Source: Paragonimus westermani (Eukaryota > Platyhelminthes > Trematoda > Plagiorchiida > Troglotrematidae). From it: a stretch of 64,000 nt of DNA. The stretch's first letter is position 1. The number at the start of each line of letters is the position of its first letter. The position numbers and the translations under genes are program-made. Positions 44,511-56,269 of the stretch are shown here, piece by piece. A model generated the notes under the pieces. The model was not told the DNA's origin. It saw only the letters and a list, made by a program, of their open reading frames with translations, and ran no database searches. The DNA is taken from positions 24,631-88,630 of the forward strand of contig QNGE01003272.1 in assembly GCA_008508345.1 (NCBI GenBank), read 5' to 3'.

Positions 44511-44880
44511 ACAAAATTAGTGATAGGTGAACACTCTGTTGGGTTTCGATTACTTAAAAATAAATGGTTTACTAATGGTTACTACCGTGTGTTGTATGAT
44601 ATTTCAGAACGTGATATCTTGACGATGAGTGCTCCAAAGAGCTTGGCAAGGAAATAAGTCTGAGTTCGTAAGCTTCGGTCACATGTAAATACCTTCTAGC
44701 TTGTATCACCCAGAATCCCAACAACGTGTTGAAACGTGTACGTATATTATCTCCCAAACCTTTGGTATTCCAAGCTTTACCGTAAAACAACAGAGGCGAA
44801 CTCAAAAATGAATTAAATTAACGAAAATTGCAGTTTTTCACAACAGCATTTAACTGTACTTCGATTGCGCACTATTTCAG

Positions 44881-45052
44881 CAGTCCCATTGTAACTTCTG
44901 TCGCAAAGCTGATAAACCTTTTCGGAACCGAAACGTTAAGTTTCGAATCCAAGTGTTTTACTATCAGTCTAACGACGAAATTCAACCCGCCTTCGTATAA
45001 AAGCATTGCGCACAGAGTGATGAGCGAGGGTGTAAAGATTTTAAATGAATAG
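44881..45052 (+). CDS. candidate last exon, unknown protein
   Basis: Acceptor gattgcgcactatttcag, 1 nt + 56 codons and a TAG. A GTAAAG at about 45030 is an alternative donor. The peptide is SPIVTSVAKLINLFGTETLS, then SFESKCFTISLTTKFNPPS, then YKSIAHRVMSEGVKILNE. The composition is protein-like. The family is unknown. Confidence 0.4.
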
Positions 45053-45109
45053 AACAGTAGCCACAGTTTTTTCACTAGCGGTCTGTGAACACAGTACATG
45101 ATCACTTCG

Positions 45110-47380
45110 CCGCTACTGTTCGATTTTTATTTGGTGGATAGATTTTGCATCGGATCAACTTAATCGTGAAACAACATGAAGTTGAATGACAATTGCTTAT
45201 TCTGCCAGTTCTTGATTGTGACTGACACACAGACTGGATATGGACTTTTAAATATTCAGCATCATTAATCCAGTGCAAATGTTGCGAACATTTCTGATTA
45301 CTGATTTTGATTCTGTGTGTACTTTCGAAGCATTCAATCTGGGCGCTTTTAACAGAATGTCATATGAACTGAATTGAATATGTGTGTCGAAGTGTATTCA
45401 AACCTCAGCCGCTAATAGTTGAACAACGCAACATTCACAGTTCAAACGATTCTGTGTGTTAGCTTTTACAGATTGCTTCGCTTCGTTGATCAACTGATAG
45501 TTAGGATTGGATTAAAAATCATAACGTACTCTACAAGGTAATGAAAAAATTGACTTTCGAAGGCTTCTGTGACTAAAGTCAATGCACGCAATTTAGCTTA
45601 TTAAGTAACTAATGCGGTGTTGAACCTGACAAATATTTTTTGCTTGTACTGAAAATTTTTATTACTCATGAATACAAATGACACATTAACGGCTTTGGTT
45701 TTTGTAGCTTATCCTATAACTTCATGAAAGACACGTTTTTTGAAACATATGTATTTAAAGGAAGAAAGCAATGCGGTAACTGTGCACAGTAAGCAATGTA
45801 TATTTTGCCTAGTTTTAGTCAGTTGAGTACATACTAATGACCAAAAGTTAACCGAATCATATCGCCTACAGTAGATGCACTGCTGACTTTGACAATCAAA
45901 CTGTAAGCAGTACACTTTATGTGACAAAACACTGATAGCATAAATATACCTATAAAAATGTTTTCATTTCAAACATTACCTCTGTGCTACCGATGGATTG
46001 AGTGATCGTCATCTCTGGAAGGCGAGTGCTTTTTTCTTCACATCTCACTATTTCTAGCACATTCTGATGGTGAAAACCATTCACAGCACTAATGTGAAAG
46101 TAAATACATCAAACTCGGATAAACAACATTAACTTACGATCCTGGTGTTTTGATTACTGAAAAATCCTCTCATTAACAATTAATTTTTTAGCCAATAAAC
46201 TTCTGAAGGATACCGGACAATTCCAATGAGTATTTCAGTATCACTGGTTCTTCAGATAGCTCCAAAGGGCTAAAAACTAGTGCGTACGTTTTAAGAGGAA
46301 CCTAACCTGATGAGACATTTTGATGACCAATGGAGAAAGAAACGCAGAGTTTCAAGTAAAACGTAGGATAACAGCAAATTTGGCTGCAACACCAAAGCGA
46401 CTGTGTAGTATAACCAGGCATCACAGTTCCAAAACATGGCTTCGAGAACGTTGTAACATAAAAGAACGTGAAAAATGCACACATTCGACCCACAGTGTTA
46501 TCCGTTATTTCAGATGATGACGATATGTGACCCAAAAAATAATCTTGTACGTGAGTTACAGTATTATAACGCGCAATCTATCAATGGCATTGTACGGATT
46601 AGGTTCATTAGTGTGATCCCACCCAACTCAGAACCAAAATATTAGTATAGATTTGAAATTCGCTGAAGAATCCGGAGTGTGCAGAGTTCTGCACACTTCT
46701 GTGGTTATACCTACGTTCATCCGGTTAAGGTGGTCATGCACAAAATAAGGTGCATCGGATGACAACGAAATCAAAAACCCGGGGTAAAAAAAGTTGGATA
46801 TAAGCAACAGAATCATTGTATGTGCAGGTATATCACTGATAGCACCACGTTACCAGTTGGGGGGACAGTTTTAACTAAATAGTTAAGTAATCACTAAGTC
46901 CTCAAGTGGACAGGCGACACCATACTGCTTTATTCTGCAAAGGGCTTGGAGTAGTTACGTATCGTGATCACGTCGGTGCACATGCACCTCGTGACTTCGT
47001 CTTACTTTTTATGGTCTCGACGGGATAAACGTCAGCTTGACATATGCTATTTGTGACGTGAACGTCGCGGGCAAGGCTTTTATGACGCTCGGAGAATTAA
47101 TCTTGCATCAAAAGCTTTCGTAAGTGGACCAACAAACAACCACATTGCTTATGTAATCATTCCATTTAAATAAGTTGCTTGACGGAGAAAATGTTGGAAA
47201 AACTGTGAAACTCTGTATAAAACTTCATTACGAAATGCCCATGATCCTATCCAATATGGCAAAGTAGATCACATATGAATTATATGTTCTCGTTCTCACT
47301 GCAAATACGGCTTCTTTTCGAAATTAGAAATGAGGCCAGAAGTGACAATTTTCGTTGTTAATCGAGATTTGATGCCGAGT
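45110..47380. other. no convincing gene
   Basis: Contains chance-like frames on both strands near 46290-46540 and 45709-45927. Nothing with paired splice sites was seen. Confidence 0.4.
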
Positions 47381-47385
47381 TGTTG

Positions 47386-47650
47386 CTACTCAGTGAAAAA
47401 ACATGGTCTACCGACTATCGTCGGTGAAAAAGAAACGAAATGGAATGTTCCATACTGAGGTGACGCTTTAATTTTTGACCGTTTGAAACACATTTTACTC
47501 AGAACCCCTTGATCATTTAAATTATTCAGCATGGTCTGCCTCGCTTTGGCAGAAGAACCAGTTAAATGAATAGAAACCGCATACTCCATGTCAAGAAGCT
47601 TAGTGCAGAAAGTGATTGGATACAAAAACAGTAATCCAGAAGCGCAACTT
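47386..47650 (-). CDS. candidate last exon, unknown protein
   Basis: A minus-strand acceptor (tttgtccacaacaacttactag) opens 1 nt + 87 codons to a stop at 47386. The peptide includes SGLLFLYPITFCTKLLDMEY, then AVSIHLTGSSAKARQTMLNN, then KASPQYGTFHFVSF. No family is recognised. It is one of the better minus-strand calls after the DRAM-like exons. Confidence 0.4.
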
Positions 47651-47659
47651 CTAGTAAGT

Positions 47660-48490
47660 TGTTGTGGACAAAGTTTAACAGGAGGAGACAAGTTGTGAAA
47701 CCCTGAGGAACACCACTAGAAGTGGATGTCAGAGTTGATCACTCAAGATCTTTGTCTTTGGACTGTTGTTCCTACTGAAGTTTGAGCACGAACCTATCTT
47801 CATGAAATCATATATAGCTCTGAAATTCACCCTCGAGAGAGGTAGTTTAGGAGAAAAATAGCACTTGCAGCATTTAAGGTAACTTCCAGGTGTATAACGA
47901 ACACTACTGTTGGTTGTTCGCAAGAGCGTCAATATTTGGTGTAGGGCAGAATTGTAACCACTGCTCCTTCGAGCAGATCGAAAACTTTCCTGCAGTCCAC
48001 GATAGTGACCTTTTCAGGGATTGATACCCGTTACAGCATATTTCTTGCGAATAACTCATACGTATCAGGTACTATAGTTTTCACATAGGCTTGGAGCTAA
48101 CCTGCTGTAAAGTGCACATTCAGTATCCCAAACGATCCTACATACTGCTGTAATTAGTAGCATTAACCCTTGTCTACCACTTTGCAGTCGATAAAAGGGA
48201 AAATTACTGCACTTCAGCATTGTGAGCGCCATATTCATCTCGTTTGAAAGGTGAGGTCACCGTGAAATTGGTAACTCTGACCTCTAATACTGATTAAAAT
48301 CGTGCTTATTCAGTTCAATGAAGACGGTAAATTCAACCCAACCGAGAAGTCATGATTACGAGTTAGCGATTGAACAGAACACAGCGAGTTTGTTCATTAT
48401 CCTTTCGAAATGCTCGGGCAAGCTGATCATTACTTACATAAGGCTGTGGTTGAGCGTTTAGATTTGACTATTTAGTCATAACCACTGGGC
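47660..48490. other. no gene seen
   Basis: The frame 47729-47932 (minus) lacks splice support. Nothing else was recognised. Confidence 0.4.
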
Positions 48491-48493
48491 GAT

Positions 48494-48645
48494 TACTGGC
48501 GTTGTGGTTAACACGCTGATCTCACAAGAATGAGGATCACACTGCAAATTCCGGTGCGGATGAGGATATGTAATACTGATTACCTTTAATGAGTGCGGAA
48601 CTCGAGTTAACTGTCACTCTTCGAAATGGGCTAGATGAACGACTT
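48494..48645 (+). repeat. tRNA-derived SINE, third copy
   Basis: A plus-strand copy of the family at 28331-28490. Head: GGCGTTGTGGTTAACACGCT (compare GGCGCAGTGGTTAACACGGT), with a degenerate B box. Body: ATGAGGATATGTAATACTGA, then GAACTCGAGTTAACTG and CTCTTCGAAATGGGCTAG, matching in order. Confidence 0.75.
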
Positions 48646-49395
48646 GTCTGCATGCGATGGATGTGACCAAGTATGAGTGATTTTCAAACTAAAAGAGTGG
48701 GAACTGCTTATCAGGGTACTGGCATTTGTACTGTTCGGCTGACGTCAGCTAGACTAACGCTCGAATGACCAAGCCCACCTGGAAGTTAGACGTAGCTGAG
48801 TGGTAGGGAGTGAATATGAAAATAAAGTTTTAACACTGTGAAATGTTGATTCGCACCCGAGTGAACAGCAATCATGCGGGTGATAAACTGCTCGATGTTA
48901 AACTATAGGTTTTCTTGCATTCTGACTTCGTCAACGAGATCTGGTAAAAATTGAAAAACTCAGATGGACTTCACGCATGAACCCATGGTTTACCAAGACC
49001 ACACACATGATAAAGAAAATAGTGAGACCAAACTCATTGTGTTAAAGTTAATCAGCGGCATTTTGCAGTGAAGGCAGAGAGCCTTTATCAAGTGCAATTT
49101 TTCAGACAAATTCGAAATTAACGTCAGACAAAAAATAATGATAGTAATGATAGAACAGTCTGCTAGCTTTACGTTCAGTCACTAGACGGTAACGTAGCAC
49201 TGAATGAAAAAGTCACATTTGATTGGATCTGGCTGCCAACCAGATCATTGGAACACGCGTTGGTGGAATCCAGCGTGAACTGTTTGAGAAATCCTGCCGG
49301 GGCAGTCGATCTCCTGAATCATTTGGTGGATTCTATATGAGACAGTGGGACGGGTAGGTAACAGTCCAAATGTGAGATTTCCGAGCTCCCGGTGT

Positions 49396-49476
49396 GGCTT
49401 CGTAGCTCAGCTGGTAGAGCGCTTGCCGCGTTGAGGCATGCTGTGTCTGTCGCTGGTTCGAATCCAGCCGAAGCCC
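49396..49476 (+). tRNA. tRNA-like gene or tRNA-derived element, anticodon uncertain
   Basis: The acceptor stem pairs perfectly over 7 bp (GGCTTCG 49396-49402 / CGAAGCC 49469-49475). The D arm is GCTC/GAGC. The T arm is perfect (GCTGG-TTCGAAT-CCAGC, 49452-49468). The A box TAGCTCAGCTGG and B box GGTTCGAATCC are intact. The anticodon arm is poor: TGCC/GGCA around a 7-nt loop GCGTTGA, with C instead of the invariant T33. That would read GTT (Asn). About 12 nt of extra variable region follow. It is therefore either a pseudo-tRNA or the head of a different SINE. It does not resemble the SINE family at 28.4 kb. Confidence 0.55.
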
Positions 49477-49479
49477 TGA

Positions 49480-52400
49480 CTTTTCACAGTTGTGTCTGAT
49501 CTAAACTCGGTTATGCTCGCTGGCTGATTTAGTTTGATTGAGTTTTGTTTCGCCTGTCAAATCATCCGGCTCACAGACTCAAAATGCACTATGTCTTCAG
49601 TCAGTTCATTTGAAGTCACATTTATCGGTTACTGAGTAAGTACTAGATAAGCTTTGAGTCTCAAATTACTCTCATTTTGGTCAGTGATCTACAACTGTGC
49701 TATCCCTTGAGACAAAAACCAGAACAGATATAAGGAATCAGAAACACAGTGGGCAGTCGGTATTTTCGCAAGCAATCATATATTAGGCCTTAAGAAATGA
49801 TTGTTAACAGTAGTCGAGAAGCTGTATTTGCGGCCACTGTGTTTACAACATTCAGTTCATTATTAAAAACGTGCATTTTTAGACTATAACAACATTTCTA
49901 CGGTCGTGTGCGCAATTCTCTGGCAGAGGATGACGCCCTGAAAGAACGTTACTCATCACCGGTCGCTAATCTCACTTGATAGCGTTGCGATTGTACTTAA
50001 GCACTTTCGTACATATCGTACGGTGTACATACATATGTACACGTACATATATATATATATGACATACACGTTCCTCATGATATGTAGGTAGACATCATTT
50101 TAGTTCTCTGTGATCTACTTTTCGGAACTTTGTCTACAGCATGATTTTTGCCTTTTCACTGATACTTCTTCTAATACGTCGAGATGGAAATGCGCCAACC
50201 AAAAACGTGAATGTGTAATTAGTTGTCAATAAGTGTGATTCAGTAATGTATGAGGCAAACTTGACTTCTGACAGTTACAAGTCACTATCAGTATCCTGTA
50301 GGTTGTATCTTGGCCATAACGGATATAGTGTAAAGAAAGGGAACGAAAATTTTTTTCAATAAATAATACTGCAATAATTTTTACTTATGGGGGTAGACAT
50401 TTTGTGTGCTATACGTTTTGCCTATTGATGCTGGTAATCCAATCAAAAACTTAGTGACAATCATCAAAGTGTCCAAATCATTCATGTCAATGGAACAGTA
50501 TTCTGGGTGAGTTCGGCTGCACAGGTCGCGATAGTGCGTCTAGTGGTTTTTATTCTGTCGTTTGACTACGTAGATGGTTGGTCTAAGATGCCCGAGACAC
50601 GCGCACATGAAAACTTGTCTAAACTTTGTACTTGTCTAGAAACATCTTTATGAGATCACATATTAAAATGTTCAAACGTGTAACGTATTTGAAAGAGGTG
50701 TCTATGCATGTTATTGTGAAAAATGTCCGCGATGAGTATAAAAAGGCAGCTGATGTTTGACAGTGGCATGCAGATCAAGGCATTGGTTTTTTTCGGACAA
50801 AATACTCCTTTATGTCTAAAATGGCTTTGAAATGGTTCTTTGTTCTTACAGTCTTATTAAAAACACAGGTACTTTTTTTGCCCTAAATTTTGCTCTGCGT
50901 TTGAGAACGGAAATAGCGGTAATCTCGCACATTGTCGGCGGTAGAGTGCACTAATGGAAACAGTCAGAAGTTGCTCGTAATCATCGGTTGCTGCTGCTCA
51001 GTCACCTAGCAATACGTGAGCATTTTCCCGGCTGCGTAATTACCAAACATCCGGGAGATTGCGTTTTTCTAGTTACGGGCAAGTTAGCGTTATAAATGAG
51101 TTATTTTCTATGTTGATTAGCCTGATAAGTCCAATGCATTCATATAATTAAAGACAATCAAATAAAATTGAAGTAATGAATTCCATCACTTGCAAATAAC
51201 GGTCGATCGATGTGGCAATTTCCATTGGCAAAAATACCGACGTATTTTTCACAAAAGTTTTAAGGAACTCTCAAATTTCATGGGGGTTTTACAGACTTTG
51301 GAGTTCAATGTAAAACATGGCAGAGATGTATTCACGAAATATAAGTGTCTCGTAAACACTATAATTTCCCACGAAGTATGATTCTAAACTGTTAAGATTG
51401 ATTGGACCAGCTCTCGCGGACATCCACTTCAAGCTATTCTCAAAACTTTCCACTGTTAACTACTGAAATGGAAAGGACTTACAAGAAGAGGCCTATGCCT
51501 AACTTACCCTGTTTACTGACAATAAAATACTTGATTGATTTTTTCTACTAAACATAAAACAAAGGTAGTCGTAACTCACCACAGATGTATGGAAACAGGT
51601 ATGAACGCTGATGAGCAATAGAATTTGAAGCGGTGCAAGGATTTTAGTGATATAAAGGTGGATAAGCAGTAGTGGTTAACAAATTTGGTCAAACAAAAGT
51701 AGAAACGTATTGCAGTTGATACTCTGCTTTTAAAACTTGCTACCAAACTTTACTGTTTTTATTATTATGTGTTGCTTGTATACAACCAAATCAATTATTC
51801 GAACCAACGTGTACACATTATACCACGTTCTGTAGATATGGTATCTACAGGGTTCGATAACTTAGGAATCACAGTGCAAAGAGGTGCCAACTAATCTTTC
51901 ATGTAGTGTTCCCATTTCCTTTTTGAGCAGTATATTTTCAATACAAAACGTTCAGTTGCTCTTTGCTTAGATCACTATACAATAGACGACAACCTAATGC
52001 TTCGTCACGGATATTAATCAAAACTCGGTGTATGCAACTGTACCCAGCGGTACGCTGATGGATTGACTGAAAGACTTAGTATAGTTATCATCAACTAAAA
52101 TGCACGGAAATATCATTTGAATTCAGTGGGATTTCAGCATTCCAGACAATTTTGTGTCCGAAAATAATTCACTTGACCAATATTGGCCCCCACAAGTGTG
52201 TTTGTGTGGTGTGTCGAATCATGTGCACATCTTATCCATTATAACCCCGCCGAACAATACTGGTGACAGCGGCTGCTGGACAATCCAATGGTCACCTGCT
52301 CTATATCCGCAATAAATTCACCAGATTGTATTTGCTGGCGAACGCCAGCATAAAGGTTGCAGTTAAACCTACTGGTAGATCAAAGCAGAATCTTAAACGT

Positions 52401-52900
52401 GCACCGTACATTTTTTTAGACAGCGGAAAACTTCAGGTTTGAGATCTAGGGTTAGGAGCACTTGCCAACCAAACGTGAACTACGCCAAGGTTTTCCTTGG
52501 AAATCTGTCACTGTTGATGTTCATACTTCAACTGAAGACTTCTTATTTTCACAAAGCGTCATCATTCAGTTCATCCTAGTCACCGGGATGTTTTGACCAG
52601 TAGCACGGTTTCCGTCGTCCAGGAAAAGCCACTGCGATCAAAGCGACTGAACATTGAATGGCGTTACCAAAAGTTAGTCAGTACACGTCACTCTTGAAGC
52701 GGTTTGCAGATACTTGACAACTGATAATGGGTGTTGTGCCACCAAAACACGACGTTGAAAATTGCAATCTCACGAGAAGCGTACCCATAGTCGCACGCCT
52801 ACCTTGATTGGTGTTCGAAAGGAATCAAGCGACAAGTACAGAATTTGTTAAAACGATAGGTCTGCGGATAATTCGGTTTCCGAAGTACCCGCTATTATTT
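49480..52900. other. no convincing gene; low-complexity (AT)n and TACATA tract
   Basis: 50014-50061 is a TAC/ATA-rich tract ending in (AT)7 (50047-50060). The frame 51190-51381 (plus; WQKYRRIFHKSFKELSNF) looks faintly protein-like. A smaller possible exon lies within it after ttttacag at about 51292, ending at GTAAAC. No other feature was seen. Confidence 0.4.
50047..50060. repeat. (AT)7 microsatellite
   Basis: Fourteen uninterrupted bases of AT dinucleotide at the end of a TAC/ATA-rich tract that starts near 50014. Confidence 0.85.
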
Positions 52901-52909
52901 CTTCGGCCC

Positions 52910-53031
52910 TCAAAAAACAAGAGAGCGAAAACCCATGTTGCACACACTTTCTAACTCTTCAAGGACCAAATTTGACGCGGATTTGGGTTTGTTTCCCTTT
53001 ACAATGATGGCATTCTTGTTGCCTGCAACAT
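52910..53031 (-). CDS. second exon of a candidate two-exon minus-strand gene
   Basis: Acceptor aattttttatag, 2 nt + 39 codons, stop at 52910. The peptide is VAGNKNAIIVKGNKPKSASN then LVLEELESVCNMGFRSLVF. The first base pair of nucleotides completes the codon left by 53120-53309 (G + AT = Asp) across an 88-bp intron. The family is unknown. Confidence 0.4.
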
Positions 53032-53119
53032 CTATAAAAAATTGTCGGTTTTCAACACGCTCAATCGCCAAATAATAATCAAAAACGTAGCTATTTATGT
53101 CTTCACTCCTCTCTCTCAC

Positions 53120-53309
53120 CTTTTTCGGACGCTGCATCGAATAACACGGTATCAGTCCATGTCCAACAGCAAACAACGCGGTTGTGCAATACCCACTTCC
53201 TTAACCCTCGATAAGCATCAGCCAGTTTTTTGGAATTGTCAGTTATTAGTAACTTCACCCCTTGTTCCTTTGATGTATCGCAACCGTTAGTCTTCGTCAC
53301 GGAAGCCAC
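53120..53309 (-). CDS. first visible exon of a candidate two-exon minus-strand gene
   Basis: An open frame with no ATG ends in GAAAAAG|GTGAGAG, a consensus donor. The peptide is EQGVKLLITDNSKKLADAYR then GLRKWVLHNRVVCCWTWTD. The start is not fixed: an in-frame TAA lies just upstream, so an acceptor near 53300 or a further exon is needed. The plus strand is also open here (53042-53290). LLITDN and the region after it faintly recall transposase catalytic regions, but no catalytic triad can be assigned. Confidence 0.4.
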
Positions 53310-53319
53310 CGCAGCTTAC

Positions 53320-54640
53320 AAGTTCGTAAACTAAAGCTGGCGAACGTTACATTCCTGGGCCATCAGAGCGCTAACAAACACGCCCAAGTTTTTCTATGAG
53401 TCAGAGCGTCTAATTTTCTTGCCGATTCCATTTTGTAGCAAGTCACTGTAGGCCGAGTTCGGCCGTTTTCATTTTTGTCCTAGAGGCTCTAAACCGTAAA
53501 AACAATGTGCAGTACACTGGGCAGAGAGCTTTCCGGGACTTATGTTGTCATTAAACATTTTTAGCTTTTGTTAGAAGGACTTCAGTTCGTTATACTCATT
53601 TTTCACAAGTATGATGCTCATGTATTCAGCACATGGCCTGATGGTTATTTCCGTCAAAGGGTATGACAATCGTATTTTATTTGTCAGTTTTCAATTCACA
53701 CTCACTATGTTGACGGTCTTGGCGATGTCACAGTTAATGTCTTCTTGCGTATACGCATCAGTCACTTAAAGCAAACACTTGTCTCATCCATCTAAAAACC
53801 TCAGAAAAAGAACATAATAAAGACTGCTATTAAAAGATAGCATCATCTCCCCCAGTAAAATTATCTTGAATTCCTTTCGTACTGGCAGATGCGACATGTC
53901 CACTGAAAGCACGCGCTTTCATTTGCCCTGAAATTTCGAACAAATTACACATGAAACTTTCATGTCACGAGTTCATTCTGTTGTGTGGTTACTGAGTGAA
54001 CATTTTGTGTAGACCTACATTAGGAGCGATGTTCGGTCCTTAAGAAGATGTGGTGTGATTTGTCAAAAAGGAAGAATCGATCGCACAATGTACCACTGCT
54101 CAGCCATACGCTTGCATCGCACACATTCATCTTGCTTTCTCGAACCATTACTCCCGTCTAACGGTTTTGCACACCTGTTGACTAATTGCATGCAACGGGA
54201 ATTTGCTCTTTTATGAATCAAGTAAGTGTGTCAGTCAGTACTTGTCAGTTATATAGTTGCAGCATTTATTACGTGAAGCGTTCTTATTCACCGCATATCC
54301 TTCAATTTATTTACCCAGACACAACTCTTACCACTAAAGACATTTGAACGTGAACAGTTACAGTACATGTTTCTCCCTTTAAGGCGACTTCTAAAATATC
54401 CGTTTACAAACACAGAATGTACGCACGGTTGTTGGAGAAACACTTCGGAGATTCAAGTGACGAAATCATCACACACTCGTTACACGACTGTTACACGACT
54501 GTGAAAATTTGCGCTTGAGTTTTTTCTTGGATATTTTATCCCTATCCAAGGTAGCATTTACCGTTATGTTGTCGTGAATAACCCTGTTACTACGAAGTTC
54601 TCAAACTTTTGCTATCCATTGTTTAGCCCAACAACCGTTT
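53320..54640. other. no gene seen
   Basis: Contains only an 11-bp tandem doublet GTTACACGACT (54479-54500). No exon was recognised. Confidence 0.4.
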
Positions 54641-54655
54641 ATTGATATTTGTTAC

Positions 54656-54826
54656 CTGAAACACCGTAAGTAGTGATGAGCACACCTGTGGTTCGTTTAC
54701 ATAACAGTCAGGACTTCTCCATTGGAACAGGTTCTTGAGCATGAAATACATCACTATCCGCGAGCTGTTCCACACGAAGTACCCTTGACACACAACAGAT
54801 TGGTACAGTTCAATCGAGCGAACCGA
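54656..54826 (-). CDS. candidate internal exon, unknown protein
   Basis: Minus-strand acceptor (gtaaatttaaag), exactly 57 codons in phase 0-0, donor TTTCAG|GTAACA. The peptide is SVRSIELYQSVVCQGYFVWN, SSRIVMYFMLKNLFQWRSPD, CYVNEPQVCSSLLTVFQ. Cys-rich and aromatic, it could be a membrane-associated or solenoid segment. The frame stays open upstream to 54871, so the acceptor is uncertain. The family is unknown. Confidence 0.45.
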
Positions 54827-54879
54827 CTTTAAATTTACTTTTACAATGTGGTTTTTGAAAATATTCTTCATTCAAATTT

Positions 54880-55960
54880 GTGAAAATATACCCAGTTTGA
54901 AGAATATCAAAATCTTGACTGAGGCGTTAACATGAGTCTCTGAATTACTGCGGACATACCAGCAAAAACCGCCGGCTACAGTCGGTAAGCTTTGTACCAA
55001 AGCCTATGGTCGATAATCAATAAGAAAGCTACGGAACTGTTTAAACGGCCAATAAGAGGCGCGGTAGCATTTTTGAGGATAAAAGTGAACGCAGCACCTA
55101 AACAATGGTACAGAAAACCCTCGCAAAAGGCGAGTCTTTGATGCAAATACTCGCTAAAAGGGTAATAAATTGCTGTGGTTAGGCCATCCTCGTCAGAAAT
55201 ATCAAGGTAAATCCCCCGGGGTGTCTAGTTCAGATGAGCTTGTCTTGAGTACGAGTGAGCTGAAACGTTATTTCCTTTACGTCGAAAGCTTCTGCTAAAA
55301 TGGGTACACTAGATAACGAAAGTCAAGGGCTTTTTCTTTTGCTTTTCACCTGTTACATCTAGCACAATATTCATTCTCATATTAAGATTCTCATAAAAAT
55401 TCGATCGAGACAAAAGATAATTAATACTGGAACATGTATCCATGATCATTTAGTGCGTCGTTATGGTTCCAAGACGGGAAACACGGGAGGAGTCGCTACC
55501 TTCGTTAAACCCCAGTTACCTATCCTTTCACATACAGTGGGAATAGCTTTTACTACATGTGCAATGTTGTTTGGTTACAAATCAAACTAAACTATCTGGA
55601 TTAGCATTCATTACTAGCTACCTACCGCTCATGAAAGTGCAAGCTGCTCCATCTCATTGACATGAACTTTTTCCTAACCAACATTCCTGACGCTCGCTTG
55701 TCGCCGATGAATTTAGGGCCTTGAAAGCCTCGTGGCATAACGCAACCAGCAAGCTCCAAAAGCAAACTCTGATTAACCCCTATAAACGAAAGTTTCACAG
55801 AAGTCCTGAGTACAACCTATGAAGTCTGCAGCTAGGTACATTCTGGGAAAGGTCTCTTCATTGTTGGGTCATATAATCATAGACAACAGACACTGGCGAT
55901 CACGTTAGTCTTAGGGATGTCTTGCGTCACAGTGTTCCTTGATTCTGGTCTTTGACATCG
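54880..55960. other. no gene seen
   Basis: No exon or repeat recognised. Confidence 0.4.
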
Positions 55961-55970
55961 CGTTTTGCAG

Positions 55971-56264
55971 GAGGCACCGTTCTGCAAAGAAACAGTTCGT
56001 GCCTTTTATGTAGCGGACAATGATAGCATGAGAAGCCATTTCAAGAAGCTTCCTATGAGCAAACACTCAGTCGCCCTTGAATATCAACATATGAAAGAAC
56101 TCCATGTGGACAGACTTGTAGTGGGTTTGAGCAAACTGGTACAAGCTTCAATCGCTCTCTTCACCCCGAAAGAATCCGCCATTTTCCCGACATCCGGATG
56201 TAACAATGTGTCAAACGGGAACAGTCCAATAAGCTTAAACATAATAGAGCCTCCTAAAAATTGA
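55971..56264 (+). CDS. candidate last exon, unknown protein
   Basis: Acceptor tgacatcgcgttttgcag, then 97 codons in phase 0 and TGA. The peptide is strongly protein-like: FCKETVRAFYVADNDSMRSH, FKKLPMSKHSVALEYQHMKE, LHVDRLVVGLSKLVQASIAL, then a Ser/Asn/Pro-rich tail ending EPPKN. A helical domain followed by a disordered C-terminus is plausible. The family is not recognised. It is among the best single-exon calls by length and composition. Confidence 0.5.
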   Translation, partial: EAPFCKETVRAFYVADNDSMRSHFKKLPMSKHSVALEYQHMKELHVDRLVVGLSKLVQASIALFTPKESAIFPTSGCNNVSNGNSPISLNIIEPPKN

Positions 56265-56269
56265 GCAGA

